From positions 62,001 to 126,000 of the forward strand of contig JAHDVX010000001.1 of the NCBI GenBank assembly GCA_023382455.1: DNA of 64,000 bases, in the 5' to 3' direction. The translations under genes were made by a program, and so were the position numbers. Source of the DNA: Flavobacteriales bacterium (GTDB lineage: Bacteria > Bacteroidota > Bacteroidia > Flavobacteriales_F > PHOS-HE28). The notes beneath the pieces are model-generated. The model saw nothing but the letters and a program-made list of their open reading frames with translations. It searched no databases and was not told the origin of the DNA. Shown piece by piece: positions 16,575-26,761 of the stretch. Numbering within the stretch: the first letter of the stretch is position 1; each line of letters begins with the position of its first letter.

Positions 16575-19106
16575 ATGAAAGCACGCTCATTATTTCCAAT
16601 GGCCTCAGTACTTGTTAGGCATAGAATTATCGCGGCCCCCTTATCCCTGCTATATGCTTCAATTACTTGTATCTATGCACAATCGGTCAACCTGGGCCTC
16701 TACCCGACTGCGACACCGGACTCCTTTGATGTGCGTGCCTTTTCCACAGGTGCAGATTTACCAGGATTTATTAGCGCCATCACTGTTTCCATACGCTGGG
16801 AAATCTCGGCCGGAGGTGTCCTTGCGAATTCGGATATTATTCCAGGCTGTGCAGGTGATCCAGCATTGAACCCTGCGGGCTTGCAAGATATTGGGGGATA
16901 TCGTTACGCCACCATGAGTTCTTTTCAAATACGTCCGCTGGGGGACAATTGCGTGTTCACTGCGGACGGTCTGACGTTGTTCAGCTTCCGTATCCATGAG
17001 CTCTCCGGATGCCGACATGTGGGGCTTGTCGGGAATGCCTATACGGGCCTGAACAACTTCGACTACTACTTGTCCGTGAACGGATACGATGTTACCGGGG
17101 ACATCATCACCGCCCCGATTTCTTCCGGGGATTGCCCACCCTGCGAACCGCCGGCGATCACGGCGGCCGGCGCGGACAGCGTGCCCTATTGCGGCCTTGG
17201 CGTGAACCTATGGGCAGAGGCCAGTGGCAGCCTTCCGGACTATGCCTGGTACCGCCCGGACGGCTCGTTGCTTTCCTGGTTGCCGCAGGCGCAAGCGCCC
17301 ACGGCCCCGGCGGGCTTGTACACGCTGGTGGTGAGCAATGCCTGCGGCGCGGACACCGCGCAGGTGGAAGCCGTGCTGGACACGAACCTGTGCGTGCCCC
17401 CGGCGATCGACAGCGCCTGGTTCGACCCTGCCTACTGGGGCACGGTGATCCATAACTACCAATTGCACGCGGCCGCTACCGGGAGCTGCTTGGGGTATGA
17501 ATGGACCATGCCATGGGGAGAAACTATACAGGCACCAGGGCTGTTGACCTTTGTAACAGTGCCGAACCCCATTGCGGGGGACTACAGGCTGGTGGCCTCC
17601 AACGCCTGTGGTAGCGATACCTTGGTGCTTTCATTGGTGCCGCCGGAACCCTGCACGGGCCCCACGATAAGTGGCGCGGCCATCACCTCGGCTGATTCCT
17701 GCTATACCGGTCCGGCGGCATTCGAGGTGTCGGTGGGCGGCGCGGGGCCCTTCACCACGCGCTGGTATGGCGTGGACGGCCAGGTAATTACCGGCTCCAC
17801 CAACTTTACCTTGCCGTATGCGCCTTGGGGTAACTACACCTTCACGGCCAGCAATTATTGCCGTACTGACACGGTGGTCGTTTTCCACGGACCTGCGGAC
17901 ACCACCGGGCTTGCGGCCTGCGAGCCGCCGCAGATCCTCTCCCTTTCGGCAAGCCCAACGGCCTGCCTCGGCGACACGGTAAACGTCGTTGCCGCCACGG
18001 CGCTCACGGGGCCGTGCCCCTCGCTGTTGTGGTCCAACGCAACGGTGCTCTCCACCTCGGGCGATACGGTGCGGGCCGTGCTGAGCCACTCCGGCCCGGT
18101 GAGGCTCACCGCCACCAATGCCTGCGGGCAAGCGGTAGCGGAGGTTCCGATGAACGTGATCACCCCGACTTTCGTCGACCGCAACCTTTGCCATGTGACG
18201 GAGCCCTTGTGGATCGATTCGCTCTTGGCCACGTCCGTCACTCCGCCCACTGGCGGGCAGTGGTGGCTGAACGGCGCTCCCCACAACGCCATTTACAATC
18301 CGGCCGTGGACACCTCCGGTATTTACCGGTACATCGTGGATACGGGCGGTGTTTCGTGCAGCGTAGTGGACTTCGGCCTGCATGAATTCCCCGGCGTGTA
18401 TGCGGGCGAGGATTCCTCCATCACCGTATGCAGCAGCGATCCGCCGTTCCCGCTCTTCGGCATGCTGGGCGGTGAGCCGCAGACGGGCGGCTCGTGGCGT
18501 TACGGCCTGTTGGCTGCCAGTAGCACGTTCGATCCGGCAGTGAATGCGCCAGGTGTGTACCGATACAATATTCAGACGTTGGGCAGTGGCGGCGGTTGCA
18601 CCGATTTTGCCTTGGTGACCGTTGCCGTGGACACTGCAAGCACGTGGTATGCGGATGCGGACGGCGATGGCTTGGGCGATCCCGCCGATACGCTGCTGGC
18701 GTGCAATCCACCCATGGACTACGTTGCCGTGACGGGTGATGCTTGTCCTGCCGTTCCGGGTACCGTGGGCGACCCTTGCGATGATGGCAACCCCGCAACA
18801 GTGAACGATACGCTGGGAACGGATTGCGTGTGTGCCGGTGACCTTGATGTCGGCATTTTCGGGAATGCCATAAACGGTGTTGCGCTCTATCCGAACCCTG
18901 GCGGCGAAGGCTTTGCGTTGTCGGGCCTCACGCAAGGTCCGGCCCTGGTGCGTGTGCTGGACATGCAGGGCCGCGTGGTGCTGGGCCGTGCATCCGTGAG
19001 CGATGGCGGATGGGTCCGCACGGCTTCCCTGGCCAAGGGCAGCTATGTGGTGGAGGTGCGCACGGGCGAAGGGCGCGTGCAGCGCCTGCGGTGGGTGAAG
19101 GAGTAG
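16575..19106 (+). CDS. T9SS type A sorting-domain protein with Ig-like repeats
   Basis: 843 residues. A signal-like segment (RRIIAAPLSLLYASITCIYAQ region, cleavage near residue 36) is followed by a cohesin- or adhesin-like domain (residues about 37-185). Then come repeated Ig/PKD-like units with the pattern GxYTLVVSNACGADT, which recurs about five times. A DADGDGLGDP-type calcium-binding (thrombospondin-3-like) segment sits near residue 695, and a C-terminal sorting domain begins ALYPNPGGEGFAL. The protein is predicted to be exported by T9SS and is probably adhesive. Base composition changes inside the gene: the first 530 bases resemble the lower-GC protease gene, the rest is GC-rich like the chromosome. 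Confidence 0.88.
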   Translation: MKARSLFPMASVLVRHRIIAAPLSLLYASITCIYAQSVNLGLYPTATPDSFDVRAFSTGADLPGFISAITVSIRWEISAGGVLANSDIIPGCAGDPALNPAGLQDIGGYRYATMSSFQIRPLGDNCVFTADGLTLFSFRIHELSGCRHVGLVGNAYTGLNNFDYYLSVNGYDVTGDIITAPISSGDCPPCEPPAITAAGADSVPYCGLGVNLWAEASGSLPDYAWYRPDGSLLSWLPQAQAPTAPAGLYTLVVSNACGADTAQVEAVLDTNLCVPPAIDSAWFDPAYWGTVIHNYQLHAAATGSCLGYEWTMPWGETIQAPGLLTFVTVPNPIAGDYRLVASNACGSDTLVLSLVPPEPCTGPTISGAAITSADSCYTGPAAFEVSVGGAGPFTTRWYGVDGQVITGSTNFTLPYAPWGNYTFTASNYCRTDTVVVFHGPADTTGLAACEPPQILSLSASPTACLGDTVNVVAATALTGPCPSLLWSNATVLSTSGDTVRAVLSHSGPVRLTATNACGQAVAEVPMNVITPTFVDRNLCHVTEPLWIDSLLATSVTPPTGGQWWLNGAPHNAIYNPAVDTSGIYRYIVDTGGVSCSVVDFGLHEFPGVYAGEDSSITVCSSDPPFPLFGMLGGEPQTGGSWRYGLLAASSTFDPAVNAPGVYRYNIQTLGSGGGCTDFALVTVAVDTASTWYADADGDGLGDPADTLLACNPPMDYVAVTGDACPAVPGTVGDPCDDGNPATVNDTLGTDCVCAGDLDVGIFGNAINGVALYPNPGGEGFALSGLTQGPALVRVLDMQGRVVLGRASVSDGGWVRTASLAKGSYVVEVRTGEGRVQRLRWVKE

Positions 19107-19114
19107 CGCCCTGC

Positions 19115-19978
19115 TTAGCGCAGGAATGGGCCGTCGGCATTTGCCGGCACCAGTTCCAACCTGCGCAGCCTTTCCACCAGCGCATCGAAGCTCGCGGGCC
19201 TGGGCTTCGCCACGCTCCAATGCACGTGCTTCAGCCATTCCTTGGCGCGGGCCTCGGAGAAGCCGGCGTTCTGCATCACCAGTTCCACCAGGTGCGGGCC
19301 CTGCCTACCAGGCAGGCGGGCGCGCTTCATGGCCTTTACCTCCTCCCGGAGCACGGCCAAGGCATTGTCGATCACCGGTCCGTGGTCGCGCAGGAAGTGT
19401 TCGCGGGCCACGATCACGAAGCCCGGCCAGGGTGCCCGCAGCTCGTCCACGCGCCGCATGATGCCCTGGTCCACATAGCTCGCGGTGACGTAGGTTTCCC
19501 AGAGGAAGATCACGGGCGGCCCATGCTGCATGCGTTCCGCAGCGCCGCGCATGTTGTGCACCACCACGAGGTCGTTGTCCGATGGCCGCCACCCCAGGTG
19601 CTCCGCGTGGATCATGGCCATGATGTGGCTGCCACTGCCCACACGGCTGATGGCGTACGGGATGCCTTTCAGTTCCCCGGGTGCGTGCAGGTGTGATGCG
19701 GCAGGCACGTGCACGCCCCAAGGGAGCGCACTGTCCACGAAGGTGCTCACCACACGGTGCGGGCCGCCACTGAGGATATCCCGCACGGCCCCCTCGGTGA
19801 CCAGTACGGCCATGTCCAGCTCGCCGTCCTTCAGCATCTGGCACATGCGCCCGGTGCCTTCGTGCACGGTGTGCCATTGCAGCTGGATGCCGGCCTCGGC
19901 GAAGCGGCGCTTTTCCGTGGCCAAGTGCCACGGCAGGTTGTAGGGTTCCGGTACGCCGGCCACCCGGACGGGGTGCAT
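19115..19978 (-). CDS. SsuA/THI5-like solute-binding-fold protein
   Basis: 287 residues from the ATG at 19978 (MHPVRVAGVPEPYNLPWHLA). It resembles periplasmic binding proteins of the NMT1/THI5/SsuA type: EKRRFAEAGIQLQWH, the DGELDMAVLVTEGAV loop, and GVHVPAASHLHAPGELKG. No signal peptide or lipobox is visible from this start and no permease or ATPase genes are adjacent, so it may be a cytosolic relative. A near-perfect palindrome (CCTGCCTACCAGGCAGG, 19300-19316) is embedded in the coding sequence and read as part of RLPGRQGP. The alternative ATG at 19999 would add only seven residues. Its partner is unknown. Confidence 0.75.
   Translation of the reverse strand: MHPVRVAGVPEPYNLPWHLATEKRRFAEAGIQLQWHTVHEGTGRMCQMLKDGELDMAVLVTEGAVRDILSGGPHRVVSTFVDSALPWGVHVPAASHLHAPGELKGIPYAISRVGSGSHIMAMIHAEHLGWRPSDNDLVVVHNMRGAAERMQHGPPVIFLWETYVTASYVDQGIMRRVDELRAPWPGFVIVAREHFLRDHGPVIDNALAVLREEVKAMKRARLPGRQGPHLVELVMQNAGFSEARAKEWLKHVHWSVAKPRPASFDALVERLRRLELVPANADGPFLR
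19300..19316. repeat. Palindromic repeat inside the solute-binding-like gene
   Basis: CCTGCCT (19300-19306), ACC, AGGCAGG (19310-19316): a perfect 7-bp inverted repeat. It lies in a loop-like, poorly conserved part of the reverse-strand protein and keeps the reading frame. The CCTGCC...GGCAGG palindrome type is a common dispersed short repeat in Bacteroidota genomes. Confidence 0.6.
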
Positions 19979-20027
19979 GCGGCCGAAGTTAACGGGCATC
20001 GTCCGGGAAACTACCTTGCCGCGCGGC

Positions 20028-20639
20028 ATGGACATCCTTCTTGCATTGGTGGTGGCCACGGTGGCCAGCTTCGTCGGTTCGCTGCAAGCGGGGCTGGTGA
20101 ACACCGCCGTGCTCGCGGCCACCCTGCGCCACGGCCGGACCACCGCACGCCATACGGCCTGGGGCGGGGCGCTGCCTGAGTTCCTCTATGCGGGCATCGC
20201 CTTCGTGGCGGCCAACCGCGTGCTGGACCTCACCCGGCATTGGGGTATCCGGCCCGAACAGATCTCCGGGGTGGTGATGGTCGGGCTCGGCCTGTACATC
20301 GCCCTGCTGATGAAACCCTTCCATGTGGAACGTGCGGCCAATGGCCGCAGCGGCTTTGTCCGTGGCCTGTTCCTGGGGTTGATGAACCCCCAGCTGATCC
20401 TGTTCTGGTGCGGGGTGCGCCTGGGCATGGAAGCGATCGGGATGCGCATGGAGGGATGGGCTGCCATGCTCGGGTTCAGCTTGGGCGCTTTTGCGGGCGC
20501 CCTCATCCTACTGCTGCTGTTGGTGCGCCTCGGTGAGCACCTGCAACAGCGGCTGTCCGGCCCCACGTTGCACAACCTCTTCCGGGCCGTGGGCGCCTTG
20601 TTGGTGGTGGTCGGGGTCTGGGTCTTCTTCAAACACTAG
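20028..20639 (+). CDS. LysE/RhtB-family transporter
   Basis: 203 residues from the ATG at 20028 (MDILLALVVATVASFVGSL). Six hydrophobic helices are evident. Conserved LysE features are present: SLQAGLVNTAVLAATLRHG near the N-terminus, GGALPEFLYAGIAF, GLFLGLMNPQLILFWCGVRLG in the middle (NP-x-x-x-x-FW) and a final FRAVGALLVVVGVWVFF. Such proteins export amino acids or related small molecules across the inner membrane; the substrate is unknown. It is divergent from the solute-binding-like gene, with about 49 bases between starts. Confidence 0.85.
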   Translation: MDILLALVVATVASFVGSLQAGLVNTAVLAATLRHGRTTARHTAWGGALPEFLYAGIAFVAANRVLDLTRHWGIRPEQISGVVMVGLGLYIALLMKPFHVERAANGRSGFVRGLFLGLMNPQLILFWCGVRLGMEAIGMRMEGWAAMLGFSLGAFAGALILLLLLVRLGEHLQQRLSGPTLHNLFRAVGALLVVVGVWVFFKH

Positions 20640-20648
20640 ACCCCCGGA

Positions 20649-21707
<1,059 letters not shown>

Positions 21708-21709
21708 GT

Positions 21710-23041
21710 TCAAGCCTTGGTATGGACGGGTACGTTCACCGGCTGGCGGCCGATGCTCACATAGTGGAAGCCCATGTCGCGCATCTCATCGAGGTCGTAC
21801 AGGTTGCGCCCGTCGAAGATGGTCTTTTCCTTCAGCAGCTCCTCCACGCGCTTCAGTTCCGGGTTTCGGAAGAGCTGCCATTCCGTGGCCACCAGGAGTG
21901 CATCAGCGCCCTTCAAGGCCTCGTATTCGTCCTTGGCATAGCTGATCTTGTCGCCGATGGTCTTGCGCACGTTGTCCATCGCCTCGGGATCGAAGGCGGT
22001 GATGGTGGCCCCGGCGCTGACCAGCGCATCGATCATGTACAGGGCGGGCGCCTCTCGGATGTCGTCGGTATCGGGCTTGAAGGCCAGTCCCCAGAGGGCG
22101 AAATGCCTGCCGCGAAGGTCGTTCCCGTAGTGGGCCTTCACCTTGTCCACGAGCGTGGTCTTCTGCCGCTCGTTCACCTTCATCACACTGTCGATGATCT
22201 GGAAGCGGTAGCCGGCATCCTCGCCGCTCTTGGCCAGGGCCTGCACGTCCTTGGGGAAGCAGCTGCCGCCGTAGCCGATGCCGGGGAAGAGGAAGCGCTT
22301 GCCGATGCGGCTGTCGCTGCCGATGCCGATGCGCACCTTGTCCACGTCGGCGCCCACGGCCTCGCAGAAGTTCGCGATCTCGTTCATGAAGGTGATCTTC
22401 ACGGCCAGGAAGGCATTGGCGGCATACTTGGTGAGCTCGGCGCTGCGCTCATCCATGAAGATAATGGGGTTGCCTTGGCGCACGAAGGGCTTGTAGAGGT
22501 CCTCCATCACCTTTTGTGCACGGGCGCTGCTGGTGCCCACCACCACGCGGTCGGGCTTCAGGAAGTCGTCCACCGCGAACCCTTCACGCAGGAATTCGGG
22601 GTTGCTCACCACATCGAAGGGCACACGGGCATGTTCGGCCACGGCGGCACGCACCCTTTCGGCGGTGCCCACAGGCACGGTGCTCTTATCCACGATCACC
22701 TTGTAATCACCGATGATCCGGCCCAGGTCCTTGGCCACGCCCAGCACGTACTTCAGGTCGGCGCTGCCATCCTCGCCCGGCGGGGTGGGCAGGGCCAGGA
22801 AGATGATCTGGGCCTGGTCCACGGCCTCCTTCAGGTCGGTGGTGAACTGCAGGCGGCCCTGCTTGATGTTACGCTCGAAGAGCACGTCCAGGTGCGGCTC
22901 ATAAATGGGGACCATGCCGTCCTTCATGCGCTGCACCTTGTCCTTGTCGATGTCGACGCAGACCACGTGGTTGCCCGTTTCAGCAAAGCACGTGCCCGTC
23001 ACCAGGCCGACGTATCCGGTTCCTACTACTGCAATGTTCAT
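21710..23041 (-). CDS. ugd: UDP-glucose 6-dehydrogenase
   Basis: 443 residues. The Rossmann motif is [12 protein letters not shown] at about 5-16, and the catalytic C261 is in [14 protein letters not shown]. The [12 protein letters not shown] and [14 protein letters not shown] segments are typical of the family. It oxidises UDP-glucose to UDP-glucuronate with two NAD, feeding the UDP-glucuronate decarboxylase encoded next. GGSCFPKD distinguishes it from the UDP-HexNAc dehydrogenase at 11483. It belongs to the same reverse cluster as the DegT-type aminotransferase upstream (56-base gap). Confidence 0.95.
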   Translation of the reverse strand: MNIAVVGTGYVGLVTGTCFAETGNHVVCVDIDKDKVQRMKDGMVPIYEPHLDVLFERNIKQGRLQFTTDLKEAVDQAQIIFLALPTPPGEDGSADLKYVLGVAKDLGRIIGDYKVIVDKSTVPVGTAERVRAAVAEHARVPFDVVSNPEFLREGFAVDDFLKPDRVVVGTSSARAQKVMEDLYKPFVRQGNPIIFMDERSAELTKYAANAFLAVKITFMNEIANFCEAVGADVDKVRIGIGSDSRIGKRFLFPGIGYGGSCFPKDVQALAKSGEDAGYRFQIIDSVMKVNERQKTTLVDKVKAHYGNDLRGRHFALWGLAFKPDTDDIREAPALYMIDALVSAGATITAFDPEAMDNVRKTIGDKISYAKDEYEALKGADALLVATEWQLFRNPELKRVEELLKEKTIFDGRNLYDLDEMRDMGFHYVSIGRQPVNVPVHTKA

Positions 23042-23097
23042 GGGGAAATGGGGGTGGCGCCCCGATCAGCACCGCGGGGCATGGCCAGGTCAGTGTG

Positions 23098-24225
23098 TTA
23101 ATGGTGGAAGAAGCCTTTCACGGTGGAGGTGATGTGCTTCAGTTGCTCGTTGTCCAGTTCGGTGCTCATGGGCAAGGAAAGCACTTCCCGGGTCAATTCC
23201 TCCGTTACCGGAAGCGATCCCTCGGGGCAGCGCGCACCCTTGTACGCAACTTGCAGGTGGCAGGGTACAGGGTAGTACACCATGGCGGGTACACCACGGT
23301 CCTCCAAGTGTTTCTTCAGGGCATCGCGCCTGCCGCCGGCCACGCGCAATGTGTATTGGTGGAACACGTGGTTGCTCTGTTGCCAACGCCCCGGAATGGT
23401 GAGCCCCTCAATGTCCTTGAACGCCTCGTCGTACACGGCCGCCGCGGCATTGCGTGCGCGGGCATACGCGTCCAGGTGCTTCAGTTTGATGCGCAGCACG
23501 GCGGCCTGGAGCGAGTCAAGGCGGCTGTTCACGCCCACCACCTCGTGGTAGTAGCGCTTGTCGCTACCGTGGTTGCATACGCGCCGGATCTTGTGCGCCA
23601 GCTCGTCGTCGTTGGTGAAGAGGGCGCCGCCATCACCATAGCAGCCCAAGTTCTTGCTGGGGAAGAAGCTGGTGACGCCGATGTCGCCCATGGTGCCGCT
23701 CTTGCGCTTCCCGTTGGGTCCGCTGTGTTCAGACCCGATGGACTGACAGGCATCCTCCACCACGAAGAGGTTGTACTCGCGGGCGATGGCGAGAATGGCG
23801 TCCATGTCCGCGTTCTGCCCGAAGAGGTGCACCGGCACGATGGCCTTCGTCTTGGGCGTCACCTTGCGGGCCACGTCGGCCGGGTCCAGGTTGAAGGTGT
23901 CCGGCAGCACGTCGGCAAACACCGGCACCAGGCCCAGCAAGGCCAGCACCTCCACGGTGGCCACGAAGGTGAACGACGCGGTGATCACCTCATCGCCAGG
24001 TTTCAGGCCCAGGGCCATCATCGCTACTTGCAGTGCGTCGGTGCCGTTACCGCAGCCGATCACGTGCTTCACGTTCAGGTAGGCGGCCAGTTCCTGCTCA
24101 AAAGCCTTCACCTGCGGGCCGTTGATGAAGGCGGCCGATCCGATCACCTCCGCCAGGGCCGCGTCCACTTCAGGCTTGATCTTCTCGTACTGGCCGACCA
24201 GGTCGACCATTTGAATGGGTTTCAT
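23098..24225 (-). CDS. DegT/DnrJ/EryC1 (WbpE-like) sugar aminotransferase
   Basis: 375 residues. A PLP-dependent type I fold sugar aminotransferase: GCGNGTDALQVAMMAL binds the cofactor phosphate, VVEDACQSIG carries the PLP-pyridine Asp, and the Schiff-base lysine is K191 in TSFFPSKNLGCYGDGGA. The opening IQMVDLVGQYEKIKPEVD and the INGPQV segment resemble WbpE/WlbC. Together with the WbpB- and WbpD-like genes it would complete synthesis of UDP-GlcNAc3NAcA (3-keto to 3-amino step). Substrate assignment is inference from the pathway set. A TACCTTCG element precedes it by about 48 bases. Confidence 0.9.
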   Translation of the reverse strand: MKPIQMVDLVGQYEKIKPEVDAALAEVIGSAAFINGPQVKAFEQELAAYLNVKHVIGCGNGTDALQVAMMALGLKPGDEVITASFTFVATVEVLALLGLVPVFADVLPDTFNLDPADVARKVTPKTKAIVPVHLFGQNADMDAILAIAREYNLFVVEDACQSIGSEHSGPNGKRKSGTMGDIGVTSFFPSKNLGCYGDGGALFTNDDELAHKIRRVCNHGSDKRYYHEVVGVNSRLDSLQAAVLRIKLKHLDAYARARNAAAAVYDEAFKDIEGLTIPGRWQQSNHVFHQYTLRVAGGRRDALKKHLEDRGVPAMVYYPVPCHLQVAYKGARCPEGSLPVTEELTREVLSLPMSTELDNEQLKHITSTVKGFFHH

Positions 24226-24273
24226 GCAGGTTCAGGGTTCGCTGGGCATCCGGCTTCCGCCGAAAGCAAGGGG

Positions 24274-24281
24274 CGAAGGTA
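24274..24281 (-). promoter_or_regulatory. Bacteroidota-type -7 element upstream of the sugar aminotransferase
   Basis: The reverse strand reads TACCTTCG about 48 bases before the ATG of the aminotransferase gene, likely driving the aminotransferase / ugd / uxs cluster. It is divergent from the similar element at 24341. Confidence 0.45.
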
Positions 24282-24340
24282 ATAGGCGGTGGCCTCGCTC
24301 ATGGCGGGGCACACGGACCGGGCCATGGTTCCGGCCACGC

Positions 24341-24348
24341 TACCTTCG
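24341..24348 (+). promoter_or_regulatory. Bacteroidota-type -7 element, near-leaderless gene
   Basis: TACCTTCG ends six bases before the ATG at 24355, so transcription would start at or within a few bases of the start codon. It would serve the outer-membrane protein gene and the coupled waaA. Confidence 0.5.
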
Positions 24349-24354
24349 CCTCCC

Positions 24355-25113
24355 ATGAAACGGCATCATTGGCTCCTGTTGCTGGCGGCGCTTTCCGGCG
24401 CCCCTGTCGCCCGTGCCCAAGGCGACATCCGCGACACGTCCATCACCATCGTGCCCATCACCCTGAGCTACGCCTACCAGCTGCCCAGCGGCGACCTGGC
24501 ACAGCAGTTCGGCGCCAACCACAACCTGGGCCTCAGTGCCTCGGTGAAATTCAAGAGCAACTACTCTTTGGGGCTGGAGGGGTCGTTCATCTTCGGTGAC
24601 CAGGTGACGGACCGCACGGTGCTGCAACAGATGATGACCAGCAACGGCGTGGTGGTGAACCAGGACGGTGATCCGGCCAGTATCCTGCTGTTCGAGCGGG
24701 GCTATACCGTTACGGCCTTCGCCGGCAAGGTGATCCCCGTGGTCGGCCCCAACCCCAACAGCGGCATCCTGCTGAAGCTGGGCGCGGGCTACATGAGGCA
24801 TAAGCTGCTGATCCAGCACCAGAACGATGTGCTGCCCGCCTTGGAAGGCGATTACCTCAAGGGCTACGACCGGTTGCGGGCCGGCCCGATGGGCATGTTC
24901 TTCGTGGGCTACCAGCACTTGGGCAACAACCGGTTCATCAATTTCATGGCGGGCTTCGAGATCAACATCGCGGCCACCCGGTCCATGCGGCCATACCTCT
25001 TCGACAAGGGCCGGGCGGACGACGAACGGCATGTGGACGCATTGACCGGCCTGCGTTTCGGCTGGACCCTGCCGATCTATAGACGCGCGGACAACCGACA
25101 GTACTACCGCTGA
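24355..25113 (+). CDS. Putative outer-membrane beta-barrel protein
   Basis: 252 residues from the ATG at 24355, opening with a signal peptide (MKRHHWLLLLAALSGAPVARAQ). The mature part alternates hydrophobic and polar residues with glycine/tyrosine-rich strands (TLSYAYQLPSGDLAQQFG, NLGLSASVKFKSNYSLGLEG, LLKLGAGYMRHKLLIQ), as in 8-12 strand outer-membrane barrels common in Bacteroidota. No enzyme motif is visible. Its TGA overlaps the waaA ATG by one base (TGATG), linking it to lipopolysaccharide core assembly by co-translation. Confidence 0.7.
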   Translation: MKRHHWLLLLAALSGAPVARAQGDIRDTSITIVPITLSYAYQLPSGDLAQQFGANHNLGLSASVKFKSNYSLGLEGSFIFGDQVTDRTVLQQMMTSNGVVVNQDGDPASILLFERGYTVTAFAGKVIPVVGPNPNSGILLKLGAGYMRHKLLIQHQNDVLPALEGDYLKGYDRLRAGPMGMFFVGYQHLGNNRFINFMAGFEINIAATRSMRPYLFDKGRADDERHVDALTGLRFGWTLPIYRRADNRQYYR

Positions 25114-26378
25114 TGCCATTGCTCTACGACCTGGGCATCGGGGCGTACCATGTGGGGATCCGGGCGGCGGCGGCCTGGAACCCCAAGGCCCGGGCGTGGG
25201 TGAAGGGGCGCGAAGGGATGTGGAAGCGGCTGGAGGATGCCGCGCCCCGCCTGCAAGGCTGCCTGTGGATGCACTGCGCCAGCGTGGGCGAGTTCGAGCA
25301 GGGTCGGCCGGTGCTGGAAGTGATCAAGGCGGAGCGTCCGGAACTGCCCGTGCTGCTCACCTTCTTCAGCCCCAGCGGCTATGCGGCCCGCAAGGATTGC
25401 CCGTTGGCCACGCACGTGGAATACCTGCCGCCGGACAACCCCCGCAACGCGGCACGGTTGCAGCAGCTGGTGCGTCCCAAGGCCGCCATTTTCGTGAAGT
25501 ATGAGTTCTGGTACCACCACTTGCGGGCCTTACGGAACGCCGGCGTACCCACGTTCCTGATCGCGGCGCTCTTCCGCCGGGACCAGCCGTTCTTCCAATG
25601 GTACGGTGGGGCGTGGCGGGCCATGCTCGGCTGCTTCGCGCACATCTACACGCAGGATACCGGCTCCAAGGCCCTGCTCGCCGGCCTCCGGACCGGTCCG
25701 GTGTCGGTGGGCGGCGACAGCCGCTTCGACCGCGTGGTGGGCATCGTGGCCGAAGGCGAAGAGCTGCCCTTGGCGGCGGCATTCGGGGGTGGCAAGGCGG
25801 TGCTGGTTTGCGGCAGTACCTGGCCCGCCGATGAGCAGTTGCTGGCGGAAGTATTGCCGCGCATGGGCGAACTGGCGCCGAAGTGCATCGTGGCACCGCA
25901 CGAACTGCACCAGGAGCAGCTGGCGGCGATCGAGCAGCGATTTCCGAAGCCGCTGGTACGCTGGAGCGAATTGGATGGTGCGCAGGCCACGAACGTGGCC
26001 GCCACCTTGGGCCCGGAACCGCAAGGCACCCTGCTGGTGGACCGCATGGGCCTGCTGGCCCAGCTGTACCGCCACGGCCGGGTGGCTTACGTGGGCGGCG
26101 GCTTCACGGACGGTATCCACAGCCTGCTGGAGGCGGCCGCGTGGGGCGTGCCGGTGATCTTCGGGCCGAAGCACCGGAAATTCCCCGAGGCACAGGGTCT
26201 GATCGACGCCGGGGCGGGGCGCGAGGTGCGTGATGCCGACGAGCTGCTGCTTGCCCTGGAGGATTGGTTCAGCGACCCGGAGGCCCTGCACCGGGCCTCA
26301 GCGGCAGCTGCTGCTTACGTGCAGCAGCGCACGGGATCGGCAAAGGCCGTGGCGGAGGCGGTGCTGGCAGCTATTTGA
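25113..26378 (+). CDS. waaA: 3-deoxy-D-manno-octulosonic acid (Kdo) transferase
   Basis: 421 residues. The GT-B enzyme adds Kdo from CMP-Kdo to lipid IVA, the first step of LPS core assembly, at the inner membrane. Family features: WMHCASVGEFEQGRP (catalytic Glu in GE), LTFFSPSGYAARKD, FVKYEFWYHHL, GGDSRFDRV, and VAYVGGGFTDGIHSLLEAAAWG with GPKHRKFPEA near the C-terminus. An N-terminal membrane-associated segment (YDLGIGAYHVGIRAAAAW) is present. Translation is coupled to the preceding barrel gene. Confidence 0.95.
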   Translation: MPLLYDLGIGAYHVGIRAAAAWNPKARAWVKGREGMWKRLEDAAPRLQGCLWMHCASVGEFEQGRPVLEVIKAERPELPVLLTFFSPSGYAARKDCPLATHVEYLPPDNPRNAARLQQLVRPKAAIFVKYEFWYHHLRALRNAGVPTFLIAALFRRDQPFFQWYGGAWRAMLGCFAHIYTQDTGSKALLAGLRTGPVSVGGDSRFDRVVGIVAEGEELPLAAAFGGGKAVLVCGSTWPADEQLLAEVLPRMGELAPKCIVAPHELHQEQLAAIEQRFPKPLVRWSELDGAQATNVAATLGPEPQGTLLVDRMGLLAQLYRHGRVAYVGGGFTDGIHSLLEAAAWGVPVIFGPKHRKFPEAQGLIDAGAGREVRDADELLLALEDWFSDPEALHRASAAAAAYVQQRTGSAKAVAEAVLAAI

Positions 26379-26413
26379 AAGGATCGGACGTCGTCCATTT
26401 GATCGGCCGCCCT

Positions 26414-26761
26414 TTACCTCAACTTCGGGTTCCCCTTGTGCCTGGCTTCATCCCGCTCCGTGCGTTTGGCCATCTTCTTCCGCCAGGCACCATGCAAGTC
26501 GGTGCCGGTCTGGTTGGCCAGGCACAGGGTGACGAAGAGCACATCGGCCAGTTCCTCGCCCAGGTCCTTGGCCTTGTCGCTCTCCTTCTCGCTCTGCTCG
26601 CCATAGCGCCGTGCCAGGATGCGGCCCACCTCGCCCACTTCCTCCGCAAGGATGGCCATGTTGGTGAGTTCGTTGAAGTAGCGCACGCCAATGGCGTTGA
26701 TCCAGGCGTCCACCTCCTGTTGCAGGGCGGCCACTGCGCCGGGTACTGGTTGCTTGCTCAT
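26414..26761 (-). CDS. MazG-like nucleotide pyrophosphohydrolase
   Basis: 115 residues, one MazG domain. The divalent-metal motif is readable as EEVGEVGRILARRYG followed by DLGEELADVLFVTLC (ExxE...ExxD). It hydrolyses NTPs or dNTPs to monophosphate and pyrophosphate, often as a house-cleaning enzyme. It ends convergent to waaA (35-base gap), and its ATG overlaps the dtd stop (ATGA). It therefore sits with two other quality-control or phosphatase genes. Confidence 0.9.
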   Translation of the reverse strand: MSKQPVPGAVAALQQEVDAWINAIGVRYFNELTNMAILAEEVGEVGRILARRYGEQSEKESDKAKDLGEELADVLFVTLCLANQTGTDLHGAWRKKMAKRTERDEARHKGNPKLR

